Shown: positions 17,564 to 28,114, numbered from the stretch's first letter. The stretch: DNA of 64,000 nucleotides from Closterium sp. NIES-65 (GCA_948144175.1 CANXME010002420.1:694001-758000), one strand, 5' to 3'. Notes: generated by a model from the sequence alone, not told the origin. Translations and numbers: made by a program.

Positions 17564-19072
17564 ATGGATGCAGAGATGGCATCCTGGAAGTCCACTGGCA
17601 CTTACGTCGACGAGGTTCCCCCTCCTGGGGCGAACATCGTCAGTGGCATGTGGATTTTCAGGGTGAAGAGGCCGCCAGGTTCTCCGCCTGTCTTCAAGGC
17701 TCGTTACGTTGCTCGAGGCTTCAGTCAGCGAGAGGGAGTTGACTTCTTCCAGACCTTCTCCCCTACCCTGAAGATGACCACACTCCGGGTGCTGCTGCAC
17801 GTTGCCGCTCAGCGTGACTACGAGCTTCACTCTCTTGACTTCAGCACAGCTTTCTTGCAGGGCAGCCTGCACGAGGAGATCTGGTTGTGCCGCCCTCCTG
17901 GCTTTACTGGGTTGTTTCCTCCTGGTACCCAGTGGAGCCTCCGGCGGCCGGTCTACGGTCTCCGCCAGGCGCCACGTGAGTGGCACGACACACTGAGGAC
18001 TACACTTGCGCCTCTTGGGTTCGCGCCTTCTACGGCTGACCCGTCGCTATTTCTGCGCACCGACACTTCACTGCCGCCGTTCTACATCCTCGTGTACGTC
18101 GACGACTTGGTCTTTGCCACTGCTGACACTAAGGCTCTCGCCCACGTGAAGTCGGAGGTGTAGAAGAGACACACGTGCACAGACCTGGGTGAACTGCGCA
18201 GCTACCTTGGCTTGCAGATCACCCGGGACAGAGCACGCCGCACCATCATACTGACTCAGTCACACATGGTGCAGCAAGTCCTTCAGCGCTTCGGCTTCAC
18301 CTGGTCCTCGGCACAGGCCACTCCTCTGGCTACAGATCACTCGCTCTCAGCTCCACCTTCGGACGAGTCCGTAAAGCCGAGTGGTCCTTACCCAGAGCTA
18401 GTTGGCTGCCTCATGTACCTGATGAGTTGTACTCGTCTGGACCTTGCGTACCCTCTTGGCCTTCTGGCTCGCTACGTGGCTCCTGGTCGGCACCGAAAGG
18501 TGCACATGGATGCTGCTAAGAGGGTACTGCGCTACTTGTGCAGTACATCAGGCATGGGGCTCGTGCTTGGAGGGAGGAGCTCAGTTGTTCTCACTGGGCA
18601 CTCAGACGCTTCTTGGGTTGACGACCAGGCTACTCAGCGGTCGTAACAGGGTTACACCTTCAGCCTTGGCTCTGGTTCAGTTTCTTGGCGTTCTACCCGC
18701 TCGTCTTCAGTTCTCAGCTCCAGTTGTGAGGCTGAGATCTACGCCACAGCCATGGCTGCACAGGAGTTACGCTGGCTCACCGACCTGCTGACCGACTTGG
18801 GAGAGCGGTCTCGTTCTCCTCCAGTGTTGTACGTCGACAACAAGGCTGCCATTGCCTTGTGTGAGGAGCACCGAATGGAGCACAGAACAAAGCATATCGC
18901 TCTGCGTTACTTCCTGGCTCGAGAGTTGCAGCAGCGTGGTCAGCTTCGTCTGCGTTACGTGGCCATCCAGGCCAACACCGCTGATATATTCACCAAGGCA
19001 CTTCAGTCTGGTGATCATCAGCGTTTCTGCACTATGATGGGGCTTGTGCTCACTTTTCCTCACTTGCTGTAG
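17564..19072 (+). pseudogene. Reverse transcriptase and RNase H of element A
   Basis: RT with YVARGFSQREGVDFF and YVDDLVFA, then RNase H with DASWVDDQATQRS, SSCEAEIYAT and YVDNKAAI, ending at TAG 19070-19072. All segments share one frame, broken by TAG at 18161-18163 (B and E have Gln or a neighbouring sense codon) and TAA at 18644-18646 (Ser in relatives). This is inactive as it stands. Confidence 0.87.
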
Positions 19073-19302
19073 GCTTTGCCTGTACTGTGATCTATATATA
19101 CATATACCTGCATTCTTGCTTTGCTAGGTCGAGATCACTGTGTTGTTTGTGTTGCATATATGCCTCTGCATGTGAACTGGCCTTGTGGCCCTTTGCTTGT
19201 GCTCAGTGTGTGTGGTGACTTTATGATCCACCCTGAGCTTGCTTTGTCTTTCTTGACTAGTCTTGTGACCCCTTGCTCTCCCCCACTTAGCCTATGGGGG
19301 TG
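19073..19302 (+). other. 3' non-coding block of element A with hairpins and PPT
   Basis: GGCCTTGTGGCC at 19179-19190. The second copy, AGTCTTGTGACC at 19259-19270, has one stem base changed, as expected in a dead element. The polypurine tract CCTATGGGGGTG (19291-19302) abuts the LTR. Confidence 0.7.
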
Positions 19303-19428
19303 TGTCAAACATATATGCGTTATTGTTCTGTTGGCTACAGTGGGTTTAGCCTTAGGGGGTACAGTATTCTAGGTTTTCCTACTTGTACTCCCAATCTTGC
19401 TAGTCCAACCACTTCTCTCATTCTGACA
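19303..19428 (+). repeat. 3' LTR of element A
   Basis: 126 bp, TGTCAAACATATATGCG ... CTCATTCTGACA, followed by the target duplication GAGAG. Confidence 0.92.
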
Positions 19429-19433
19429 GAGAG

Positions 19434-20494
19434 CTCGACAGCGTGGTCGTCGAAGCCTTCGCTGGTCGACAGATTTGGTGGTCGAGCAGGCCCTGCTCGA
19501 CAATATCCGGTCTACGAGCCCGTTGGAAGGTGTTGGTCGACGAGTACATCGAGAAGTGCTGTTCGACGGATCAGTATCAAAATAGTTAAGTGAAGCTGCT
19601 CGACTGTGAAACTTGGCGGGTGTGCGACTTTCGCCCCGGAAGGCTTTGGCGAAGACGAGATGCGGACTGGTATCCTGAAGTCGACGAGACGAGGCGCGTC
19701 TCGCGCAACTGTGGGCACGTGGTCGATCGAGACAACGTCTCTATTAATAACGATTTTATGGTTCTCATGCAACAGCATTGACATTCACATTGAGAGTTTA
19801 TCAAAAGAAAATTACAAACAACAGTGCTTGTACAGTACTTGTGCAAACATCACGATGCATTTTAATTTGTCGGATTAGTTTGGATTTCGTGATTATCGTC
19901 AAATATGAAAACATACTATTGTGTAGGTGATGATAAAACGTTGATACGGCTTTTTGCTGGGTCTGCCTGATTTTGCAGTGCCTCCATTTTTTTTTTTTTT
20001 TTAAATCAAGTTTGCCTAATGCTGTTTTAGTTTTCATTTTTACATACACGTTTTTATTTCAGCGATTGCGGTGTTTTGTACTGAATTACGCAATGCCGCG
20101 TTTCAGCCTTTTCTGTTTCACTTTCCGTCGAGTCGAGACGGAATTCGTCGACGGAGACGGATTTCCTCGACGGGAAATGGGAGGGAGGGGGGAGCACGTG
20201 GGGTCAACGCCAGTTCGAGCGAGGACCACCTCGCGTCACTCAGAGCGTCGTTTCGGGTTGGCGGGAGGGTCGGCTCCCGCCCCTCGCGTGCCCCGCTACG
20301 CGACTGTGGGAAAAGCGAAATCCCGCGGGGGCGAAGGGGGCTTTTTGGAGGGGTTTGACCGATATCTTCCCCCACGAAAGTGCTGCACGGTGGGTGAACG
20401 CGCCTCGCTGATTCCCAACCCAACTCAGCAGGAAAGTCAAGCCGAGCACGCCCATTCTTCCAGCACAGCTTGAAGTAGCGTGACTCACAAAGAA
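19434..20494. other. Host intergenic DNA right of element A, no gene recognised
   Basis: Continuation of the TCGAC-rich host sequence, with TCGAC or GTCGA about every 60 bases from 19434 to 20175. A T-run lies at ~19987-20002. The 20070-20480 part is GC-richer and has overlapping open frames on both strands, but none with recognisable domains. Confidence 0.5.
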
Positions 20495-20731
20495 CCATTC
20501 GTAGTAACTCCCAAGAAAACCACGCACTTCCCAAGAAGCATACCCACCCCACCACTTCCCTAAGCTAGCACCAGCGGTGACTTACTGTTGTCATAGTCGC
20601 TTGTCGTCAAACACCCATTCGTAACTCCCAAGAAAACCACGCACTTCCCAAGAAGCATATCCACCCCACCACTTCCCTAAGCTAGCACCAGCGGTGACTT
20701 ACTGTTGTCATAGTCGCTTGTCGTCAAACAC
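20495..20731. repeat. Tandem duplication of ~118 bp
   Basis: Two adjacent near-identical copies, 20495-20614 and 20615-20731, each running from CCATTCGTA to GTCGTCAAACAC. They differ by a 3-bp GTA and a C/T change. They sit about 100-330 bp upstream of the N1 TATA-like box. Confidence 0.85.
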
Positions 20732-20823
20732 GCAACCATTGCCAAATCAGTGGGCCGGTGCTGGGCTGCTCATAGTCTTGCTTAGTCGGTCGGAACCTGT
20801 CAAAACAGGAAAATCCCGAGGGC

Positions 20824-20830
20824 CCTATAA
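20824..20830 (+). promoter_or_regulatory. TATA-like box upstream of gene N1
   Basis: CCTATAAG about 185 bp before the candidate ATG at 21011. A pyrimidine/CA-rich stretch follows (TTCACATATTCACACTGCTC). Suggestive only. Confidence 0.3.
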
Positions 20831-21010
20831 GTCTTCTCCTGGCAGAACATTCAGTTCACATATTCACACTGCTCGTACTACTACTAGTACCTTCCCTTAC
20901 TCCCATGATAGGTGTTAGGAGTTCATAGGTTGACCATCGAGCAACGTTTAGATCCAACCGCATGCATACTATATCTTAGGCTTGTATCGCGTCGTCACAG
21001 CTCTGAGCCA

Positions 21011-22513
21011 ATGGTTGCTACTACTGTTGGAGTCCACGACCAGCATAATCATCATGAAGCGCAGAGCATCCTGCGTGGTCTTCCTTCTCGGTAAGCACCA
21101 AAGTATTCCTTACTTGGTCACGTGGTATGTTACTTGATCACCAAAATGTTTCTGACCCTAGCGTGACCCACCTTCCGGCCTGACCCAAGCCTGTCCTGTA
21201 AATGCCCCCAGAGTTTCTTTGGGGTCAAATTGGGGTTAGTGGTCAAAACAGGGTCAGTTCTGGGTCAGTGAGTTTTTTGACCCAAAAGTAAATTGCCCCG
21301 CACAGCCCTTGAGGATCTGGGGATGCGGGTTCGATACTTGTCGTTGGCAGTTGTCGACTCCAATTTTCTACTGACTTAGAAGAATGTTGTTTGTAAAAAA
21401 ACAAAATATCTGGCAGCGCAGTGATTGGGTTCGATCTAACAACCTTTGGACTATCAATCCAATCGTAAACACCAGAGTATTTTTTACTTGGTCACGTGGT
21501 ACGGTAATTTTAGTCGAAGTTAAGTTCAACTTGAGTCTCTACTTCTTGTCACCATCACCCGCAATTGTTTCGCAGTGTTTCGTGTCAACGGTCGCCTCTC
21601 GTATTTTCTCTTGCCTTTCCTGCCCCGCAGCGGTTGCGTCGCTCTCTGTCGAGTATGCGGCATCACTCCGAGTCGTGCCGTGCGACAACGCGACTGCCGC
21701 ATCTGTCTCTTCAGCCAGGCCCCTCATCTCGATCAGGGAAACATGGAGTAAGTGTTTAAAACGCTCTCCTTCAGTTGTTAGTAAAGTACCAGCAGCAGAA
21801 GGTGAACTTCACAAACTCACAAACAGATTGTACATGATGGGTTGCATATTTGTTGAAGCATGACGTGTGAATCTCCACCTGTAACTATATGGGTCCTGTA
21901 CTAGTAGTTTGTAACCACACTTCTTCTCTGCGCCCTCCCATTGTCAGTCAAATACAGCGCAAAGTTACGCCCTGCCAAGTATCGTGGAAATCCCGACAAA
22001 GGTGCATCGGGGATATACCTCTTTAAGGGAATGAAGTAAGTCCTTCAAGTAGTTTCACTATTTACTACCTTGCTGCGAGACACAGGGTGTCCTTCTCTTC
22101 GCACTCTTGTTATTTGTTTGCCAGATACTACGGTACGAAGTCACCTCCCATGCCCATACATACGTGTCCTTGCTGGCAGACTATATGCTAATTGGTACCT
22201 TGAAATACGAATCAACGTCACGAACATCAAGTCAGGAGGAACGCAGCCCGTCACACGGATTGCTGACGTCTGCGGTCCTATCGACACAAGTCCGGACGAT
22301 TTTTATTATAACAACATCACCAGTGTCAAGGCTGGCTACCGCAAGCGCTACAGCTTCACCTACGAGAGCAATGAACAGTTTCAGTCTTTAAAGGAGGTCT
22401 CTAACCGGATTTACGCTTTGCGGCGGGGCAAGTCAATCGCGGTTGTAGGTCATGGGAAAAACAAGCGAGCACTCTGTGGAAAGTTCAAGAATCGGCGGAT
22501 GCATAAGTGGTAG
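21011..22513 (+). CDS. N1: unrecognised multi-exon host gene (model uncertain)
   Basis: Exon-like blocks with good borders: 21011-21090 (MVATTVGVHDQHNHHEAQ..., donor GTAAGC); 21576-21747 (acceptor TTTCGCAG, donor GTAAGT); 21948-22035 (acceptor TTGTCAG, donor GTAAGT; KYSAKLRPAKYRGNPDKG); 22180-22513 (acceptor TTGCTGGCAG; stop TAG). Exons 3 and 4 join in frame across the 144-bp intron 22036-22179, giving IYLFKGMK-LYANWYLEIR and a hydrophilic, Lys/Arg-rich C-terminus ending RRMHKW. Exon 2 joins exon 3 in one frame and exon 1 in another, so the 5' model is wrong somewhere or the gene is damaged. I recognise no domain and infer no function. The base composition is host-like rather than retroelement-like. 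Confidence 0.4.
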
Positions 22514-22649
22514 GTTTTTGCCACAATTTGGGTGGGTGCTATGTGATAAACTCCCGTGGATAATTTGACTCATTTCCAAGTTTGCTTGGGGGGCAGTGAA
22601 CACAACCTCACTAGTCATATTTGAGGTTGAATCTTAAGATTTGAAAAAG
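22514..22649. other. 3' flank of N1, nothing recognised
   Basis: Short AT-rich stretch between the N1 stop and the decayed end of element C. No feature seen. Confidence 0.4.
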
Positions 22650-22745
22650 TGTTTGTTATTAGAGAGGGTTGAAGTACATAAGTCTCACCCTAAAAACTGT
22701 ACCCCATACGACAAGCCTCACTACAGGTTACAACATCTGAGACTC

Positions 22746-22980
22746 CCCTACAGCCTAAGTGAGGGGTGTCAAGCAACAAACTAATCGTACGGTCATAAGA
22801 CCAGTCACAAAGAGACAAAGCTCAGAGTAAATTACAGCGTCACCACAAAGTCCGAGCACAAACAAGAGGCCACAAGGCCAGTTCAAAAGCTAACAGAGGT
22901 ATATGTAAAGCGTACAAACAAGAAAGTAGACAGCACAAGTCTACACAAGACGAGAACATGTGTCAACGAGACATAACTGC
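22746..22980 (-). other. 3' non-coding block of element C with two hairpins
   Basis: GGTCATAAGACC at 22791-22802 (loop altered, stem intact) and GGCCACAAGGCC at 22868-22879. These survive in an element whose coding region is heavily mutated. Confidence 0.65.
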
Positions 22981-24580
22981 ACACAAAACATGTGCTGGTC
23001 ACAAGGCGGAAGGGCCTTGGTGAAGATGTCCTCTGTTTTGGCCTCGGAGTCCACGAAGTCCAAACGAGCCTGTCCACGCCTCTACGGCTCTTGAAGAAGA
23101 AAGTACCTAATGCTGATGTGCTTCACTCTGCTCTCCAGTCGAGGCTCTCGACACAAGAGAATCACCGCCTTGTTGTCTGTGAACAAGGTCGGTGCAGAGC
23201 TCAGCCGCTCACAAAGGTCAGTGAGCAAGAGGGTCAACCAACGTGGCTCCTGTGCAGCCATGGTTCCAGCGTAAATCTCGGCCTCAGCGGTAGAGGTTGA
23301 GACAGAGGAGGAACAAGTAGACCTCCACGACACAGCTCTAGAGGCCAGGCTGATATAGTACCCCTGCGTGGACATGTGAATCTCGACGTCGTCGGTGTAA
23401 AAAGAGTCATATTGCCCAGTGAGCACGTCAGGCTGCCCCCCTCCAAGCACCAGCCCCACGCCTTATGTCGTCGCTAGGTACTTCGCCACCCTCACAGCTG
23501 TTGTCCAGTAAACATGACGGTGTCTCCCTAGCACAACAAAACGAGCAAGGTTGCTGAGAAGGAAGGCGAGGTAAAAGCGAGTACAAGTCGTCAAGTACAT
23601 GAGGCAGCCTACAAGCTCTGAGTAAGGACCACCAGGCTCGTCAGGAAAAAGTCCAGTGACTCTGTGGTCAACACCAAGACGAGTAGGCTGTGCAGTGGAG
23701 AACTGAAACCCGAACCGCCGTAGGGCCTGCTGCACCATGTGTGATTGTGTTAGAGTGATGGTGCGAGCTGCTCTATCTCTGGTGATCTGCAAGCCAAGGT
23801 AGTGGAGAGCTTACCAAGGTCAGTTCACGTGTGTCTCTTTTGCAGTTTGGACTTTACGTCCACAAAAGCAACCGTGTCAGCAATGGCGAAGACCAGGTCA
23901 TCGACGTAGACTAGTACAAAGACAGGTGTGGAGCCGCGACGAACAAACAGCGACGACAGAAGACGGCTGGAAGCCGAGGTCAGACAGGGTAGAGCGAAGA
24001 GTGTCGTGCCACTCACGAGGCACCTAACAGAGACCGTAGAGCAGACGTCTGAGCCTCCAGTGGGTCCCACCATGGAAAGTACCAGTGAAGGCAGAGGGGT
24101 GACGCAGCCAGACCTCGTGTAGGCTACCCTGAAGGAAGGCGGTGGAGAAGTCGAGAGAGTGTAACTCGTAGTCTCTCTGTGCTGCCACATGAAGTAACAT
24201 TTGAAGAGTGGTCATCTTCGAGGTAGGCGCGAAGGTCTGAAAGAAGTCAACTCCCTCGCGCTGGTTGAAACCTCTAGCCACATAACGCGCCTTGAAGACC
24301 GGAGGAGATCCCGGTTCCACTTCATCTTGAAAATCCACATGCCATCGACTACGTTCGCCTCCGGAGGGGGAACCTCGTCGACGTAGGTGCCTGTGGATGC
24401 GTAGGAGGCCGCCTCTGCGTCCATGACAGCTCTCCACTAAGAGGCACATTACATTGCCTCAGCGTAAGTGTAAGGATTTGGTATGTCAAGGGCGTCGGGG
24501 TCTGCCTCCGGGACGAGCAGCATGGCATAGAGATGAGGCGAAACGGCTGTCAGGAACTCTAGCTCAAACTGCCTGTCCTC
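22981..24580 (-). pseudogene. RT and RNase H remnants of element C
   Basis: RNase H remains at 23082-23459 (YDSFYTDDVEIHMSTQGY, TAEAEIYAGTMAAQE, FTDNKAVI), the thumb/connection segment at 23463-23792 (MQITRDRAARTITLTQSHMV) and RT at 23825-24449 (YVARGFNQREGVDFFQTFAP; FVLVYVDDLVFA). Each lies in a different frame or is separated by stops, and there are small deletions around 23790-23830 and 24000-24030. This copy cannot encode an active enzyme. Confidence 0.85.
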
Positions 24581-24890
24581 TAGGGCGTCACAGCCAAGGG
24601 CGGAACCACCCCGACGGCTAGAGGACAAGTAGAAGGAGCAGCCACAACACGAGTGGCGTAGTCAAGGCGGCGGATAGTGGCGAACTTAGTGACAGTGGCA
24701 GTAAGGGCGGAGACAGAGGACAGAGATGCACGAGGGTACGCAGGAAATGAGGCGAGGACATGAGAGAAAACAGGACGGTACGTGCGGTAGTAGTCAGTGA
24801 CAGTAGTAGAGAGGAAAGCAGTAACGGTCGACTCAGGGGGATAAGGCAGCAGAGACGGAGACGGACGAGGGGAGCTAGGACGAAACACTA
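24581..24890 (-). pseudogene. Pre-RT linker remnant of element C
   Basis: Open stretch homologous to the region just before RT in H and I (TVTDYYRTYRPVFSHVLASF, RRLDYATRVVAAPS), cut at ~24890 by the minisatellite. Confidence 0.7.
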
Positions 24891-24895
24891 ATTAA

Positions 24896-25175
24896 CGCAC
24901 TTACTCTTAGTACCACCCATATGGGTAAGTAGCGCGCTTACTCTTAGTGCCATCTATATGGGCAAATTACGCACGTACTATTAGTACCATCCACATGGAT
25001 AAGTAACGCACTTACTCTTAGTACCATCCACATACATAAGCAACGCACTTACTCTTAGTACCATCCAGATGAATAATCAACGCACTAACTCTTAGTACCA
25101 TACATGGGGTGTAACACACTTACTTCTGGTACCATCCACATGGATAAGTAACGCAACTACTCTTAGTACCAGTAC
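24896..25175. repeat. 37-bp minisatellite inside element C
   Basis: About 7.5 units of the type CGCACTTACTCTTAGTACCA + TCCACATGGATAAGTAA. Unit starts at 24896, 24933, 24970, 25007, 25044, 25081, 25115 and 25152 give a period of 37 (one unit is 34). Each unit contains a near-palindrome such as CCCATATGGG. It is AT-rich and unlike the surrounding copia sequence. Confidence 0.88.
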
Positions 25176-26200
25176 GAAGGTCAGTGATGGGAACAGGGGA
25201 CGAGGGACGAGCACGAGGAGAGCAAAAAGCCCAAGTGTAAGAAAAAGGAGGGGACAACGGAGGCTGAAAACGGGGGAAAACAGCCGGGGTGGGACTGTAG
25301 ACAGGAGGAGAGGGGGAGGAGGGAGGAAAGGGAGGGGAGACCAAGGGCTCGAAGGCCAGAGACAGGAGGCGGAGGCGGCCTCTGCTGCTGTTGCTGCTGC
25401 TCCTGCTACTGTGGCTGCTGCTACGGCTGCTGCTCCTGCTGCGGCAGCTGCTACTCCTGCTACTGCTGCTCCTCCAGCTGCTGTACCTCCAACTGTTGCC
25501 GCTCCAACACTAGCCTCTCTCGCTCCAACTCCAGCTGCTCCTCACGTGCAAGACGAAGAAGGGCCTGGTGTTGGATCGGGTAGGGGTGGGGGGAACGAGT
25601 AGTGTCTAGGGCAGTGGTAGCCCCAGAACTACTCTCCAAAGCACCAGTCGCACCACCCCCAGAGCCAGCACCGCTAGCAGCAACACAGCCAGTCCTAGGC
25701 TCTCCAGGTCCAACAGAGGGCGCACCCGCACCCCCAGTCGTAGCACCCCCAGTGATAGCTCGACAGACACAAGCTTCCCGGGGACTAGAACATCCTACAG
25801 ACACGGGCTCAGCTCCAACTCCAGCACCCCCGGCACTAGAACCTCGTTCAGGCACACTCTCAGCTCCAACTCCAACACCTCCAGAGGCAGCACCTCCAGA
25901 GTCCGTCCTACGGACACCAGCACCCTCAGGGACTGCAGCAGCCTGTGGAGAAAGTGTTGACGGCTGCTGCGATGACTGCGAGGAGGAGTGCAGAGAAGGG
26001 GATGGGACCTGAGGAGCTACCGAGGGAGGGAGATGGGGGTAGTGTGTGACACACCTGATGGGGCTGGACCAGGGGGGGGGGGGGGGGGCGTACCGAAGGA
26101 GCAAGAGGGGGAGAGGGAGCCAAGAAGAGAGGGGGAGGAAGAACGGGGAGACCTTGACAGGGGTCTCGAGTATAGTATGGGACTGAATCGTCAAAGCTGA
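25176..26200 (-). pseudogene. IN-RT linker remnant of element C
   Basis: Low-complexity linker readable on the minus strand (GGAASGGVGVGAES, GGATTGGAGAPSVG; further left LELERERLVLERQQLEVQQ). It resembles the linker of H ([17 protein letters not shown]). A run of G at about 26070-26088 and several frame changes break it. Confidence 0.7.
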
Positions 26201-27067
26201 CGTCACGAGAGTCGAAGAACGGGTGAAGCGGAGTAGAAGGTGAAGGCAGAGAAGTCCACTGGGAAACCAAGGAAGACACATAGAATGGTGCATGGCGATA
26301 TCTTGTTTGCAGAGGTGTCGCGAACACGGCAGCCCAAAACACAAAAACGCGACGCAACACCAGGGGACCCGGTCCTAAGACTGGTCGGTGAAACCCCTGG
26401 CCGGGAGACACATGGCCAGAGGTTCAGCTGGTGAGCGGCATACCGAACCATGTTGGGCCACTAAAAATGGGGCGCACGGGCGTGGATCATGGAGGTGCGT
26501 GCAATCTCCATGACCGAGCTTAGGCGGCGCTCAGCAACCCCATTCTGCTATGTGGACTCTGGAAGCGTCCATGACTGGAGGATACCCTGCTCGCGACGGA
26601 ATCCGGCAAGGACGCTGGAGTGAAACTCACCCCCACGGTCGGAGTGAAGAAGACTGACACGACGGTGACGAGTACCTTATGTGGCGAGCAACCATCGGAT
26701 CAGCGTAGAAGTCACTTCGGACTTATTCGCCAAAGGGAAAATGGTGGTGTAGCGAGAGTAGTCATCGACGACCACCAGAAAGAAACTCTCTCGCCCCCAG
26801 ACGTCCAAGTGGAGAGTCTCGAAGGGCTCATTGCTGGGACAAAGGGAGGAGTGAGGGGTGGCGCGCAGCCAACCCTCGTCAGAAGGGCCGCAAGGTGGTG
26901 CAGGCGAAGGCGGCAACGTCGGCAAGACTCACGGGAGCCCTCAGACAAGACACTGACAAGACATAATGCGAAGGCGCGGAAGGGACGGGTGACCAAGACG
27001 ATGGTGTGGGATGGGCAAGCGACCGAAACGAGCAAGAAGCAGCGACCGGACCACACGCCGCAACCTG
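26201..27067 (-). pseudogene. Integrase remnant of element C
   Basis: Readable pieces: VRYAAHQLNLWPCVSRPG (26203-26451); LHSDRGGE around 26627-26652; LHLDVWG and VVDDYSRYTTIFPL (26677-26925); and part of the pre-integrase segment up to ~27067. All three catalytic motifs are recognisable but in different frames. Confidence 0.75.
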
Positions 27068-27761
27068 ATCATTTTCTGCCACCATGCATCAGTGTGCTAT
27101 TCATGCATTTTCGCCTTGTCTATTGCATGCAGAGCGCTCCAGCGCCACTGCTATGCTGGAATGGCCTTGTCTTCAGCCCCCTTCTCTCTCCTCTCCGCTC
27201 CTGTCCCCCCTCATTCATTCTCGCCTTGTCTGTTGCATGCAGAGCGTTCCAGCGCCACTGCTATGCTGGAAACGCCTTGCCTCCAGCCCCCCTCTCTCTC
27301 TCCTCTCCTCTCCTGTCTCCCCTCATGCATTCTCACCTTGTCTATTGCGTGCAGACCCCTCCAGCGCCACTGCTATGTTGGAAAGGCCTTGTCTTCAGCC
27401 CCCTTCTCTCTCCTCTGCGCTCCTGTCCCCCCTCATGCATTTTCGCCTTGTCTATTGCGTGCAGACCCCTCCAGCGCCATTGCTATGCTGGAAAGGCCTT
27501 GTCTTCAGCCCCCTTCTCTCTCCTCTCCGCTCCTGTCCCCCTTCATCCATTTTCGCCTTGTCTATTGCGTGCAGACCCCTCCAGCGCCACGGCAATGCTG
27601 AGAGTCACAGCTCAACTCCTCGATAAATAAAAGGAGAGCCCCTGAACAGCAGCAGAGCGTTGCTGAACAGCAGCAGAGCGTCGCTGAACAGCAGCAGAGC
27701 GTCGCTGAATAGCAGAGCGTTTGGATAGCAGAGCTCCTAGAGGGCGCCTGGGGTGGCAGTG
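27068..27761 (+). pseudogene. G1: 3' part of a G2-like host gene with a tandem 110-bp array
   Basis: Begins with TTTTCTGCCACCATGCATC, homologous to 40139-40160 in G2. Five tandem units of about 110 bp follow (TCGCCTTGTC landmarks at 27111, 27221, 27333, 27443 and 27553). Each unit contains a 3' splice-like sequence (TTGCATGCAG or TTGCGTGCAG), then AGC/ACCCCTCCAGCGCCACTG. G2 has two such units (40170-40345). After 27603 comes a 20-bp GCTGAACAGCAGCAGAGCGT array and GAGGGCGCCTGGGGTGGCAGTG, where D inserted. The rest resumes at 34732. The 5' exons are missing, so this is a gene fragment. Confidence 0.6.
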
Positions 27762-27885
27762 TGTTAGAATCTAGCAGCAGGAAAATGGTTGAACTAGCAA
27801 CATGCAGTAGTAAACCCTAATTAGGGCTGTACCCCATATGGGCTACCCCACTACAGCCTAGAAAATATGCAGCATATCTTTGACA
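27762..27885 (-). repeat. 3' LTR of element D
   Basis: TGTTAGAATCTAGCAGC ... ATCTTTGACA on the plus strand. The CAGTG target duplication lies immediately to its left. Confidence 0.9.
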
Positions 27886-28114
27886 CACCCCCATAGGCAA
27901 AGTGGGGGAGAACAAGGGGTCACACGACCAGTCAAGAGAAACAAAGCAAGCTCAGGGTGGATCGCAACGTCACCACACACTCTGAGCACAAGCAAAGGGC
28001 CACAAGGCCAGTTCACATGCAAAGAAAAATATATGCAGCAATAACAGTACAGTGATGACTACCTAGCAGAAGCAGGCATGCAGGTATATATATAGATCAC
28101 AGTACAAGCAAAGA
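27886..28114 (-). other. 3' non-coding block of element D with hairpins and PPT
   Basis: PPT at 27886-27898 (complement of CACCCCCATAGGC). GGTCACACGACC at 27918-27929 (stem kept, loop changed) and GGCCACAAGGCC at 27998-28009. Confidence 0.7.

Larger units (their letters stand above)
4696..19428 (+). mobile_element. Copia LTR retrotransposon A, interrupted by element B
   Basis: Bounded by LTRs at 4696-4822 and 19303-19428 and flanked on both sides by GAGAG (4691-4695 and 19429-19433), a perfect 5-bp target duplication. Removing B (5404-12880 plus one CTACT copy) leaves an element of about 7.25 kb with PBS, C-rich leader, gag, PR, IN, RT-RNase H, hairpin block and PPT in the usual order. The LTRs differ at roughly six positions by eye, and the coding region carries frameshifts and at least four nonsense codons. 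A is therefore an older, dead copy. Its closest relative in the window is F. Confidence 0.93.
22650..27067 (-). mobile_element. Decayed copia retrotransposon C
   Basis: Minus-strand copia remains with 3' end at left. A diverged LTR remnant probably occupies 22650-22745 (it retains the motif ATGGGGTACAG in sense) and is followed by the hairpin block. RNase H, RT, linker and IN then appear in broken frames. The 5' end is truncated at about 27067, where sequence homologous to the 3' part of host gene G2 begins. No 5' LTR, gag or PBS was found. The IN sequence (HLDVWG, LHSDRGGE) is closest to that of H. Confidence 0.8.

Noticed and set aside
21414..21470. tRNA or SINE head (GGGTTCGATC with a TTGGA/TCCAA hairpin)
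   Set aside because: The T-loop-like sequence precedes the hairpin on the same strand, the acceptor stem is absent, and no A-box is correctly spaced. Another GGGTTCGATAC near 21329 has no partner either.
24896..25175. CRISPR-like array
   Set aside because: Tandem units are contiguous with no unique spacers, in a eukaryotic transposon context. The same applies to the other arrays in the window.
26620..27630. 336-codon plus-strand frame across the C/G1 junction
   Set aside because: It joins antisense integrase sequence of C to the 110-bp array, so it spans two unrelated sequences and has no domain.
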